Positions 11,123 to 21,190 of a DNA stretch of 64,000 bases are shown one piece after another; position 1 is the first letter of the stretch; every line of letters starts with the position of its first letter. A program made the position numbers and the translations under genes. Source of the stretch: Adiantum capillus-veneris (Eukaryota > Streptophyta > Polypodiopsida > Polypodiales > Pteridaceae); assembly GCA_014529385.2 (NCBI GenBank), contig CM043963.1, positions 106,543,912-106,607,911 of the forward strand, read 5' to 3'. The notes below the pieces were generated by a model that was given only the letters and a program-made list of their open reading frames with translations, was not told the DNA's origin and ran no database searches.

Positions 11123-12000
11123 TGTTCGACGGATACGCCGCGACGGACGTCAGCACAACGAGAACTCACCTAACATATAATGTCAGCTAAGGACAAAGCT
11201 GGACCCGTAGGCGCGTGAAAGCAAGCATAAGGTTTCAACCTACACTCGACCGACTCCTAACTGATTCCTACAGAGATCTCTACCAATTGTCTAAGTCACA
11301 GCCTTCAAGAGTGCATGAGAGGAAACTTCCTACAACGCTTTCTAGAGCCGAACACCCATCAAACAATCTCGAAACACCATAGAACTTGAAGGAGACCCTA
11401 TTAATACCAATAGGTCGCTCTCCCTAAGGTCTATGAACCAAAACCCCAACCCAAAACACACGGTGCAAAATCACGTAGGATGTCTGGCCAAAATCTGCAG
11501 GTCTTCGTTTCCAAAATCTAAAGTGTCTAATGTGTAGTTCTACTCAATGTGAACGCGTGGATATGCTACAATGCAAAATAGGACAATGTATGCTCACCCA
11601 AACACCAGATGAAGCTCGTAGAAGGAGCTCGCAAAACCGGACCGTACGCGCACAATGTAGGTATTGGTGTGTAGCTCTCGTCGGGGGCAACACGCTGCAC
11701 TTCTTCGCACTCGATTCCGACCACCGGTGCACACGTAGCATCAAGATGAAGCTCACACTCTCTCTCGTACACACTACGCTCACTCACAGACTTCAAAACT
11801 TTTTTTAAAAAATGACAAAAAGGTCCTTCATTAAGGTCAAGAAGTGGTATATATACCTTACAATTCTCAAACCCTAAAGTTCCAAAATCCACCATCTACT
11901 CAATCTAACTTATCAAAACTGGGATACAATCTGGAAACTTCTGTAAGTCCCAATATTTACAAGGTGAAAAATCAGGTTTTCCTCAATGAATGAATAATTA
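11123..12000 (-). repeat. 5' LTR of F2, outer end approximate
   Basis: Begins TGTTCGACGG next to the degraded primer site. Fourteen bases in it carries GCCGCGACGGACGTC (11137-11151), also present at the same place in both LTRs of element B. A symmetric TATA element, GGTATATATACC, is at 11846-11857. The stretch TACAATCTGGAA is shared with the F1 LTR. The outer boundary could not be located; sequence after about 12,000 belongs to, or abuts, element E. Confidence 0.6.
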
Positions 12001-12221
12001 TAAAAATAATAATCTTCCGAGTAGTTAGTTGCCGTGGGGTATGTCCAGCTTCTAGCAAACGCCTCACATTAGATTCATCTCCTAGATATTGTGTTGTAGA
12101 GGTTCTATATGGAAGAAAAGCACAAGTGTTGTGTGACTGCTTCAATGTGACAGTCCACCTTTAGCCCCCATGAGCTAATTCGCATGCATGCACTATTAAC
12201 AGACAACGTATTCATAATTTA

Positions 12222-13049
12222 GTGGATAATGGTGAAACTCATAACTTCCTGAACTATAAGCTAGTCAAGAAATTGAAGCTTACACAGACTCCCTACTCCC
12301 ACAAGTATGGGGCGGAACAAATGTCTAGAAATGATAAAGAAGTATGGGACACCGTAGTTCAAGGGGTTGAGCTTATTGTTCAAGATCATACTATGACCTT
12401 TGACTTTCAAGTTATGAACATGGACCGTGTTGATGTAGTTTTAGGACAAGAGTGGTTGCATGTTTTAGGAAACACATTGCACACTAGTTATAAACACAAA
12501 TCCTTATCCTTTACGGACAATGGTAAACATGTGATTTTGCTTGGTGAGAAAAATATAGCATCTGCACCTCTTATATGTACAATGGAGCTTTCTTTTTTAC
12601 AAAAAGTAGATTTAATAGATGAAGTCTTTTTGTGTTACTGCTTGTCTCCAAGTCTTTTGAATTCTCAAGAGCAAAGTGCTGTGAATTCTAGTTATGGTAT
12701 GCAAAGTGAAATGAACTTTAATGATAAGCAAAGTGTTGACAATTCTCAAAAACAAAGTTCTCTCAATTTTAATTCTATTGAGCAACATGTAACTGTTGTA
12801 ACACAAACATTACAGGAATTACAAGATTCTCCATACCATCACAATTTTAATTTACTTTCTCCTTTTGCACTGCAAAAGCTGACTCACTTACTCACGGAGT
12901 ATAGTGATGTATTCTCAAGTGATTTACCGCCGGATTTACACACTACACGTGATGTGCAGCATGGCATAGATGTCTTGCCCGTCACTAAATCGGTGAGTAA
13001 ACCACCTTATCCTATGAGTGCTAGTGAGGCTAAGGAGGTTGAGAATTAG
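12222..13049 (+). pseudogene. E protease and start of reverse transcriptase
   Basis: The active-site region reads VDNGETHNFL, where chromoviruses usually have DSGATHNFI; the catalytic Asp is kept. The second element VVLGQEWL is typical. A linker follows, then the start of RT (LTHLLTEYSDVFSSDLPPDL). The frame ends at TAG 13047-13049, where Gln would be expected, and continues in frame beyond it. Confidence 0.75.
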
Positions 13050-14225
13050 TTGTTTGAACACCTCGCCCGTGGTTTCATTAGACCTATCACTTCGCCTTGG
13101 GCATCACCAATTCTATCAGTACAAAAGAAAGATGTCACTATGTGCATATGCCTAGATTATCGCGGATTAAACTCCATAACCATCAGGCACAAGTATCATC
13201 TACCTTGAGTGGATGAGTTGTTTGATCGACTCCACGGGGCAAGATACTATACAAAGATAGATCTTCGTTTAGGATACCACTAGGTGCATATTCTTTTGAA
13301 AGATATCTCTAAAACTACCTTTAGAACACGGTTCGGGCATTTCAAATTTTTGGTTATGCCTTTTGATTTAACCAATGCTCCAACTACATTTATGACATTC
13401 ATGGATAGTGTCTTACGTCCCTATCTTGGAAAATTTGTTGTGGTTTTCCTTGATGACATCCTCATGTACAGTAGGACTGAAGATGAACACATAGAACACT
13501 TACTATTAGTGTTCGAACAGCTACTATGGGCTCACGCTATGTATGCTAAACAAAGCAATTGAGATTTCTTTGAAGTAGAGATACATTACCTCAGTCATGT
13601 GATCTCTTATTCTGGCATCAAGATGGACACTTACAAGGTCGCAGCCATTCTTCGATGGCCACATCCCAACACGATTGAGGAGCTTCAAATCTTCTTAGGC
13701 ATGGCTAGATTTTATCGACAAAAATATCTGTGATTATGCCAAAATCACTGTTCCTATGAAGGATCAATTTAAAGCAAAAGGTAAATCCTTTTCTTCTGAA
13801 GAAGGCCAACAACGCAGTTTTGAAAAACTCAAGGTACTTGTAGCCATTGCTCCCATCCTAGCAATCGTTGACCCACTTAAGTTGTTTGTGGTAGAGAATG
13901 ATGCTAGTGATAAAGCAATGGTTGCAAAGTACTTCTAGGGTGGGAAGACCTATAGCCTTTGAAAGTAAAAAGTTGGATAGAGCTCAACATAACTATTCTG
14001 TCTATGAGAGAGAGCTTTATGCCATAATTCACACTTTACAAAAGTGGCGACACTATTTATGGTGCCGAGTTTGAAGTAGTTTTTGACCATGAGAGTATTA
14101 AATGGTTTAGTACTAAAGCTAGATGGGCAGAGATCCTTCAAGATTATGATTGTAAGCTATGATATTTCAAGGGGCAATACAATGTAGTAGCGGATGCACT
14201 AAGTCGGATGCCTCAGATTAATTCA
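13050..14225 (+). pseudogene. E reverse transcriptase and RNase H, broken
   Basis: RT continues in the same frame to about 13,700, with stops TGA 13206, TAG 13281 and TGA 13560. Motifs include [26 protein letters not shown] and the catalytic FLDDIL near 13,450. After about 13,715 the frame shifts. RNase H is visible as VVENDASDKA and, in another frame, RPIAFESKKLDRAQHNYSVY near 13,950-14,010. It would copy element RNA into DNA if intact. Confidence 0.75.
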
Positions 14226-14499
14226 CTTGCTTTCACGGAAATAAAGAGTGAATTTTTGGAGTCATTACGTGGAAACTGTGCAGAAGATCAATCATATGCT
14301 AAATGTGGAGTGCAGTTTTAAGAATGGATCCCTCACACTCACATGTCTCTGCACAGCCAAATCAACATGTCTCTAGATGCGCATATAAAAACTCCAACAC
14401 ACAAAGCTCCACCCCTACTCATGAAGAGCTTAAGTAATGTAATAATTTTTCCATTGATGATGGCTACTTACTTCATAAGGGTAGATTATGTGTTCCAAA

Positions 14500-15023
14500 G
14501 GACTCAGACACTAGGTGCCGAATATTAATTGAGTGTCATGATAGTCCAAGTGTTGGTCATCCAAGTATTAGTAAGACGTATGCCTTAGTTCGACAGAAAT
14601 TTCATTGGCCAGGCCTACATCATGATGTTCAAGAGTACATACTAAACTTCCAATAGTGCCAAGTTAATAAGGCAGAGTGCCTCAAGGTAGGTGGCCTTTT
14701 ACATCCTTTAGAGATTCCACAAGGTAAGTGGGAGAGTATCTCTATGGATTTTGTAGTAGGACTACCTACAAATTGTGGCCATGATGCTATATGGGTAATT
14801 GTAGACCTTCTAACAAAGATGGGTTGATTCATTCTCACTAAGGCTATGGTTAAGACACCGAAATTAGCATGGCTATTTGTAGAGCATATATATAGACTCT
14901 ACGGTCTTCCAGCTAGTATCATTAGTGACAGAGATCGAAAGTTCGATGCACTTCTAGAGAGCTATGTTTCAAAAGTTGGAAACTACACTTACTCTTAGTA
15001 CGGTTGATCATCCACAAATAGAT
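14500..15023 (+). pseudogene. E integrase N-terminal half, cut by element A
   Basis: The zinc-binding region includes HDSPSVGHPSISKTY and FHWPGLHHDVQEY, although an in-frame TAG replaces the residue before the final Cys region (near 14,656). The catalytic core starts [12 protein letters not shown] and continues to ASIISDRDRKF. It ends at the A insertion before the catalytic Glu. The preceding 14,226-14,500 is linker sequence with stops. Confidence 0.75.
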
Positions 15024-16696
15024 TGTAATATTTAATGGTCTAGTAACTTGTGTGTAGCGGAAAATAGCATGAAAATAGTGAGCATTTCATTAGAATAGAT
15101 TCCTAATGAGAATAACAAGAGTGCTTGGGTAGAGAGATCAACAAAAAGCATAGCACCTAGTTAGATAGCATGAACAATACTTCGAAAGAGAGAGAAATTA
15201 AGCAATTGACAACAGTTGAGGACCGGATTTTCATGGATCCAGTCCCCCCTCCAAAAGGCTTTGTATTATGGTTTCTCCTATCAAGAGAGACATTTTACAA
15301 TACAATTCTTTGTGTTCCTTCAATACTAGCTAGTGCAATGAAGATGGAAACTTCAAGCACTAAGCAATAAACTTATCTGACACAACATCAATTCCTTCAT
15401 GATCTCAGACCCAAGACCTCACACACCTTTGAAGATGGTGAGAGCTAGTGGGGTATGAGAGTAGATTGAGAGGAAGGAGTAGTCTTACGAGAAAGATGTA
15501 CATATCCTCACATAATCACTCATATTAGCATAGCTTATCTTAGTAATTAGCATGGTAGAGGAGATGAGCATGCATTGAAGCTTGGCTCTTGGTTGGATTT
15601 GCATCACAAAGCCAAGAGTTGTTGGTGTAGGCCTCCCTTCTCACAAGCTTGGAGTAGGTGATAAGCTTTCCATTAAAGCTTGAGAAGGAGAGAGAGAGAG
15701 AGAGAGTCTTCTTGCTCCACACATAGATTGTGTGAGTGTGTAAGTGAATAATGCCTTTGAAAAATCAGCCCCCTCTCTCTCTTGGTCGACCCCCCTTGCT
15801 ATTTTCTCATGCTCACTCCCTATTGGACCTCCTCAGGCTCAGCCAATGGAAATTAAGCAGCATAAGTGATAGCCTTCTGACATGTGTCCCCCTTTTCCCT
15901 TTTGTGAGAGCTTTTGCTAATTAATTAATGCAACTAAACTCTCAATGGACCCTTTGTCTCCTGGCCAATAGGAATCAGGCAAGCCATTGGGCTTCTGAAT
16001 GCTCATTGGACCCATTGCTAATTAATTAATGCAACTAAACTCTCATTGGACCCTTTGTCTCTTGGCCAATAGGAATCAGGCAAGCCATTGGGTTGCAGAA
16101 TGCTCATTGGACCCCTACGGAGACTGTCCAATAGTCTTCTGGAGAGCTTAATTCTTATTGGTTCTTTTATCAAGTGTTTTTAAATCAATTAACTTACTCT
16201 AACCTAATTCTCATTGGTCCACCTCCAACGCCATCCAATAGGATTTGAGTACACCTTGCGGGCATCTGGGCTAAGGAGCTGACATGTGTCCCTCTTTCCC
16301 CTTGTGTACAAAGGAAGCTTGTGTGTGTGTGTGTGTGTGAGTTTCTCTCTCATCCCCTACTTCTTGGCTCGCCCCCTCCTTTGTAGGGCTTGAGAGAGAC
16401 TTTTGGGACACACACAAAGCATCCAATTTCCCTAGGCTCTTGACCTTTGGACACAACCTTTGAATTTTGGAACCTTAGCATTTTGGGAGTCTTAATGGGC
16501 TGAACCCTAAGGTCTTTTGAGCCCACTGTTGCATATAGCTCTTTTGCAGATGGTTCCCCCTTTGGATCCCTACTGTGGCTCGTCTGCCACCTTAACCAAT
16601 ATTCTAGCTTTTTCTCCCCTGGCACTTTCCCATATTAAATGATCAGTTTAACATGAGAAAATCATTTAGGAGAATTAGATATTAGTTATTATGACA
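15024..16696 (-). repeat. 3' LTR of A
   Basis: 1,673 bp, TGTAAT...ATGACA on the plus strand. Its inner end abuts the complement of the polypurine tract (TTACCTCTCTCTTG). It shares its first 390 bases with 27191-27606 and is related along much of its length to the LTRs of C. It contains (GA)n near 15,680, (TG)n near 16,320, and a 100-bp tandem repeat with many CCAAT motifs. Confidence 0.85.
15913..16117. repeat. Tandem repeat of about 104 bp in the A LTR, CCAAT-rich
   Basis: Two near-identical units, each with TAATTAATTAATGCAACT, CAATGGACCCTTTGTCTC (or CATTGG), GGCCAATAGGAATCAGGCAA and GCCATTGGG. Together with flanking copies (15,820-16,250) there are about a dozen CCAAT or ATTGG motifs. The position in the U3 side of a minus-strand LTR would suit an enhancer; that is inference. 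Confidence 0.85.
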
Positions 16697-16864
16697 TTAC
16701 CTCTCTCTTGAAATCATAATCGTCCTCGACTATGAGATAGAGAAGATAAAGCATATTAGATATTAGATATTAGATATTAGTTATTATGACATTACCTCTC
16801 TCTTGAAATCATAGTCGTCCTCGACTATGGGATAGAGAAGATAAAGCATATTCATTAGTCCTTT
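16675..16864. repeat. 95-bp duplication across the A LTR/polypurine boundary
   Basis: TTAGATATTAGTTATTATGA, the polypurine complement and the following 50 bases occur at 16675 and again 95 bp later at 16770. The extra copy means the LTR end plus polypurine tract exist twice in tandem. Between them TTAGATA is repeated several times. Confidence 0.85.
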
Positions 16865-17159
16865 TTCTAGCAGGTAGAGGATCCCTATGTTACCCTACAA
16901 TATCGTTCCAAAATGGATGACTAGTCCATTTGGCGCTTGAGAGCCTAAACTACCGCAAGCATGTCTTCATATTAGTCCTATCAATCTTCCATAGTGGAGT
17001 GACAAGCTCTACTTGGTGTTTGGGAGACGTCGTCTCCGCAAATTTGATCTAAGAATGCATAGTACTTCACATTTGTGCACAATAAAGAAAAATAGTTATA
17101 AGACAAAAACTTTGTTCATTTTTAACATTTGTACATTTGCTTACTCTTGGGAAGCATTG

Positions 17160-17985
17160 TAAGCATTGACAAGGTTTAGGTTATCCTTTAATTGTATGCC
17201 TTGCATCCATCTAGCATCGTTAAAAGGATAATTCTTAAACTTAATAAGATGTCGTCGGATAGTCTTACCGTCTCTTAGTACCTTGTCTTCATGTCAGAGA
17301 ATGGACTCGGGCTGCAGCACCTCTTCTTGGTCCTCGATCTCCGGTGGGTCTTCAATAGTTGGTTCTTGAGGTGGCTCTCCTTTGTAAGGCTTTAGTAGGC
17401 TCACATGGAAAGAGTATGAGCCAATGGCTGGGCAACTTGAGTTGATAGGCCATTTCATTGATTGGCCTAAGAATCTGGAAGGGACCATAGTACCTTTTTG
17501 CTAGCTTAGCATAGTACTTTTGGTGTCTCGTAGGATTCTTGCCCATCGTGTGCCTTAATCGAGCCTTGGGAAATTTTAGTAAGACCCAATAATTTTCTTT
17601 AAAGGCTTGGGATCTTTTGTGCTTGTCAGTAGCAGCAGCCTTTTGCCTTTACTGTGAGATAGAGATAGCATCCTTAATCTTTTGGAAAGATTCTTGTAGG
17701 TCTCGGCTATACTCATCTATAGCGAATACCTTCCCGTGTACCTTAAGTAGCAGGGGACTTTTTGATCTTCCCTCAATTAACTCAATAGGTGCTTTTTCCG
17801 TGGAAGTATGTACAGTATTATTGTAGGCATACTCCACTAAGGGTAAGTACTTCTCCCATTGGGATCTTTGCTCTACTTTCGTTACATAGGATTTTAGTAG
17901 ATCGATGATTGTTAGGTTAGCTATTTCACTTTGGCCATCCGTTTGTGGTGATAGGCCAAAGAGAAATTTTGCCTTGTTCCTAAAT
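17160..17985 (-). pseudogene. A integrase C-terminal part and chromodomain
   Basis: Integrase resumes at about 17,985 (NFWKGLFENLG) and continues through EYAYNNTVHTSTEKAP and the GPF-type segment YYGPFQILRPINEMAYQL (17,500-17,440). A chromodomain-like segment, LIKFKNYPFNDARWMQGIQL, lies at about 17,230-17,165. A TGA sits at the IL*HED position, where C has CAG. Several frameshifts separate the blocks. Chromodomains of this clade are thought to target integration to heterochromatin marks. Confidence 0.75.
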
Positions 17986-18985
17986 TCTCAAACAGACCCT
18001 TCCAGAAATTACTGGTCATTCTCATGCACTTGCCGCATAATCTCCTCTTGTTGAGCTTGAGAAACTCTATAAGCAGGTTTGTTAGGCGGTGAACTTCCTG
18101 GAAGAAGTTCAATTGCATGGTCATCATTGCCTCGTTTAGGAGGTAGGTCACAAGGGATGGCGTTAATCAAGACATCTTGAAACCCCTTGAGAAAATTGGA
18201 TAACTCTAATTCCTTTTGGTTGTGTATATTTTCTTTTGCTAAAACATTAGGTTCATTTTGAGAGTCTTTAACAAAAATCATGTACACGGAAATAGAGTCC
18301 TGTATTGACTTATTGAAAGCTTGGTGTTACCAATTTTCTTGGCATCTATGTACATATCTTTTTCCTTGAACTTAAAGGAGATTCTCCTTTCAGGGAATTT
18401 AACATTGGCAGTCATGCGATCAAACCATGGTGACCCTAGGATTACATCCTCATGCTTGAGAGGAGAGATAAATAAGTCCTCTTTGTCCACATAGCTTTGG
18501 ACATGGAGCCTCAATTTACCAATTAAGGGAGTGATTGAAGCTTCTTGCCCCTTGAAAGCACCGTCTGCGGGTAGGACATCTCCCATCTCGTAAGCTTGTA
18601 TGCCTAGCTTGGTGGCCAGCTCTGTGGATATGAAATTGTGAGTAGCCAGCGTCAAAGAGAATAAAAGCATCATGTTCTCTTACCTTTCCCCAAGCATGGC
18701 ATAGAGGAGATCCTTTGTGGTGAGTTTCCTCCTCTTGGATTTCAACCAAGGTAGCTCTAGGAGGTTCATGGCGGGTGTTATTTTGGGGACAAGCACAGTA
18801 CGCATGCCCTTGCTCACCGCACTTGAAAGAACAATTATCCTTGCGATAACAGTCAAGCTCTTGAGGAGAGAGTTTGTTTTTACCTTTGTAAACTCCCTCT
18901 CTTTGCTTTGTTGGAGTTTCCCTTGAGAGAATTTGTGACATTGTCCTTCCCCTTAGGCATGATTGGAGCCCTTGTTTTCTATGGG
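17986..18985 (-). pseudogene. A zinc knuckle, protease and first residues of reverse transcriptase
   Basis: The zinc knuckle SFKCGEQGHAYCACP (about 18,825-18,780) has Ser where the first Cys is normally aligned. The protease active site is hit by a frameshift: one frame reads FILFDAG (18,660) and the other THNFISTELATKLG. The second motif ILGSPWF is at about 18,440. RT begins ([14 protein letters not shown]) and jumps at about 18,010 straight into integrase. Compared with C, sequence equivalent to C 35,970-37,738 is absent, a deletion of about 1.77 kb. Confidence 0.75.
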
Positions 18986-19245
18986 CTTAGAATTTCTATT
19001 AGCCCCCGTTTTGAAATTGATTCGAGAAGCCACCATAGTATGGGCGAAAAGAACGCTTTGGTGGTACAAAAAGGACTATCCTTGACAACACCTTTGACAA
19101 ATCTTTGAGCTACAATTTCTACATGTCACATGAAAAACTACCTATCATACTATAGATCAGTGGGATAGATCTTCAAAAGAAGAATCTAAAAATACAAGGT
19201 CCGAAAAGTTTTGACCTAAACTACAAAAATTTTACCAGTCCCCAT

Positions 19246-19975
19246 TGTTTGCATGTCGCCGCGACGGACGTCCATAGCATAGCTCTCACGCATCAACATA
19301 AAATATCAATACAAGTGAAGCGACCAGGATGAGGCATGGAAACTCACTAGGGTGTCATTCCTAATGAAGTGAACTCGACGAGTTGCCACTACTAACTCTG
19401 CAAGCAAATCATACGCACAAAATCCAAGTAATCTCCCTATGTCCTTCTACACAGCTCTACAGTCATCACGCCCGTTTGTCATGCAAATCATGTCGAAATC
19501 GCACGAAACTTGAAGGGATGCTACAGGGGACTATCACGAACATATCCTATCACTGTCACAGCATTCTGGAGAGGTACAAAGATCGTGATCGTTTGTCCCA
19601 AAGTCAGCAAAAACAGCAAACAGATGATCGTAAAGGGTCGTTTTAGGGTCCCTGAAGCCTCTCCTAGAGTCAAAACAACATAAAATACGCATATAAACAC
19701 TCAAAACAGCGATTTAAGGCCACAAACTCATAGTTGAACACTTACGCCGAATCTGGAATGATTACACTTGAATGGAAGAGAAAAGTAAGAGGAACACAAT
19801 GCAATAAACGAAATTGAATTTGGATTACCGTAGCCACAGTAGCGAAGATTACAAGTTGGAGCAAGAAGAAGCTCTCAAAACGTATGCTGTCTTCTCAGTT
19901 TCTCATAAAAAAGATAATGTTCAAACTTACAAAATTGACCTTTATAGTTTAGGTCTTTACAAGGGGCTTGTCCCT
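19246..19975 (-). repeat. 3' LTR of B, truncated
   Basis: Collinear with 24608-25335 with few differences. It then switches at about 19,970 into the end of B's gene. About 190 bp of the outer LTR (present at 25,336-25,528) and any polypurine tract are missing. The junction carries GGACAAGCC, also present at the equivalent LTR position. One copy of the B palindrome lies at 19573-19597. Confidence 0.8.
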
Positions 19976-20991
19976 CTTTCTTTTCTCAAGTGGTGTGCTG
20001 GTGTCTTCCTCCTCGCTTTCTTCAAACTCAGATGGTCCTTTGTCTTTAGACCCTTGAGAGTTTCCCTCGTCTTCAGTCTCAGTATTTTCTTTATCGCTTG
20101 AGCTCTTGTTGGATGCCTTGGCCGAGCGCGATGATGTTGCGCTAGTGGTTGCCTTAACTAAATGAGCAACCAGCTTTGCTTTCTGAATCAGGGCCGTTTG
20201 AGAACTGGCCGCCGGCAGATCTTCAATTATTCCCAAAGCTTGGTATGCTATTCTTGTTAGCATTGTCCCTGCATTCATGTAGCTTTTTTCTTCGCCGAGC
20301 CTTTCAAATTTGCTTCGACTAGGTTCTCCAAGATGTAAGAACCATAATCCCAGCGGATGGTTCTATTTTCAGCTGTTGCTAGAGCCATGACCACTGCGAT
20401 GTGCAGGATTGGATCGGTGTAACGAGGAGGCTTTTGTACTCTAAAATTCTGAGAGATTAACCTCATCGATAATTCCAGCTCATCGTATATCATGTAACTG
20501 TATTTGTACTTGTTTCCTTTTGCTTTGATGAATGCCTTCTCGTTATCCAGTGACTTGGTCTTTGCCAGCAAGTCGTGTTGCCCTGGAAGGAAATGTAAAG
20601 CTTTGTTGATGATTTCTTTTCTGATCTTTACCTTTACCTTCGATCCATCCTTGTCAGCGAGCATCGCTTGCCCATCATACTGTATCGAGCTCATGAGCTC
20701 GTGGGCCCTCATGTAGTCTGTTCTCCATGGCTGCAATATGAAAAATTGCTCCGAGTGCACAGCCCGCACGGCTTCTGTGACCTCTGGTCTTCGGTGGAGA
20801 TTCCATATTTCTCATGGCATGATAGTCGTCTTTACCATGTCACCATCAGCATCCCTAAACTTTGCGATGAAAATGTGAGCCGGGATCTAAGCTAGTATTT
20901 CATCTAAGATGTGAGCTTTTTCATTTGTAGCGAGCTCATCCACTTCATATGGTGCAGCTGTCCACTGCCTTTCTTTCTTTTGGCGAGGCAT
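19949..20991 (-). pseudogene. B-encoded protein of unknown function
   Basis: One frame starts at ATG 20991 (MPRQKKERQWTAAPYEVDEL) and carries TAG at 20889-20887 and TGA at 20814-20812. It runs to 20275, where a one-base loss in an A-run near 20,285 shifts to the frame of 20278-19949. The corrected length is about 345 codons. The N-terminus is basic; the middle is globular-looking with no motif I recognise (no zinc knuckle, no retropepsin); the C-terminus is Ser/Glu-rich and acidic (DKENTETEDEG) and ends in a basic patch. It could be a Gag-like or plant-transposon-type protein. The stop lies inside LTR-derived sequence because of the 3' deletion. Confidence 0.55.
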
Positions 20992-21190
20992 TCTGTGTCA
21001 GTAGAATCACAAGCTGTCAGGATTTTCCTTTCGCAACCAGTAGCATTTAGACTTTTAGTAAAAGGTAGTTCAAAAGTTAAAATTGATCATAACTTGAACA
21101 AATTTCATCCATTCTTGTCCATATTTCACCAATGAGACTAGGAAGACTAGAGCTATGACTGATTGAAATCTGAGCCAAATCTGGGCCTGA

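Larger units (their letters stand above)
7529..12000 (-). mobile_element. LTR retrotransposon F2, partial, interrupted by F1
   Basis: A second F-family copy on the minus strand: 5' LTR (about 12,000-11,123), degraded primer site, palindrome-bearing leader and gag, cut at 7529 by F1. The rest of gag and pol should lie beyond the left edge of the window. The right end is approximate, because no second LTR is present to define it. Confidence 0.75.
12000..15023 (+). mobile_element. Remnant E: chromovirus-like Ty3/gypsy pol
   Basis: Protease, reverse transcriptase, RNase H and part of integrase are recognisable in order on the plus strand. No gag or 5' LTR is visible; F2 adjoins on the left. The integrase reading frame stops at STVDHPQID (15,023), where the LTR of A begins. 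The second half of the integrase is not found on the far side of A, so it was probably lost with part of A's right LTR. Stops and frameshifts are frequent, making E the most decayed pol here. Confidence 0.8.

Noticed and set aside
11530-11895. ORFs on both strands in the F2 LTR
   Set aside because: They overlap promoter-like LTR sequence, with no homologue in the F1 LTR and no protein motif.
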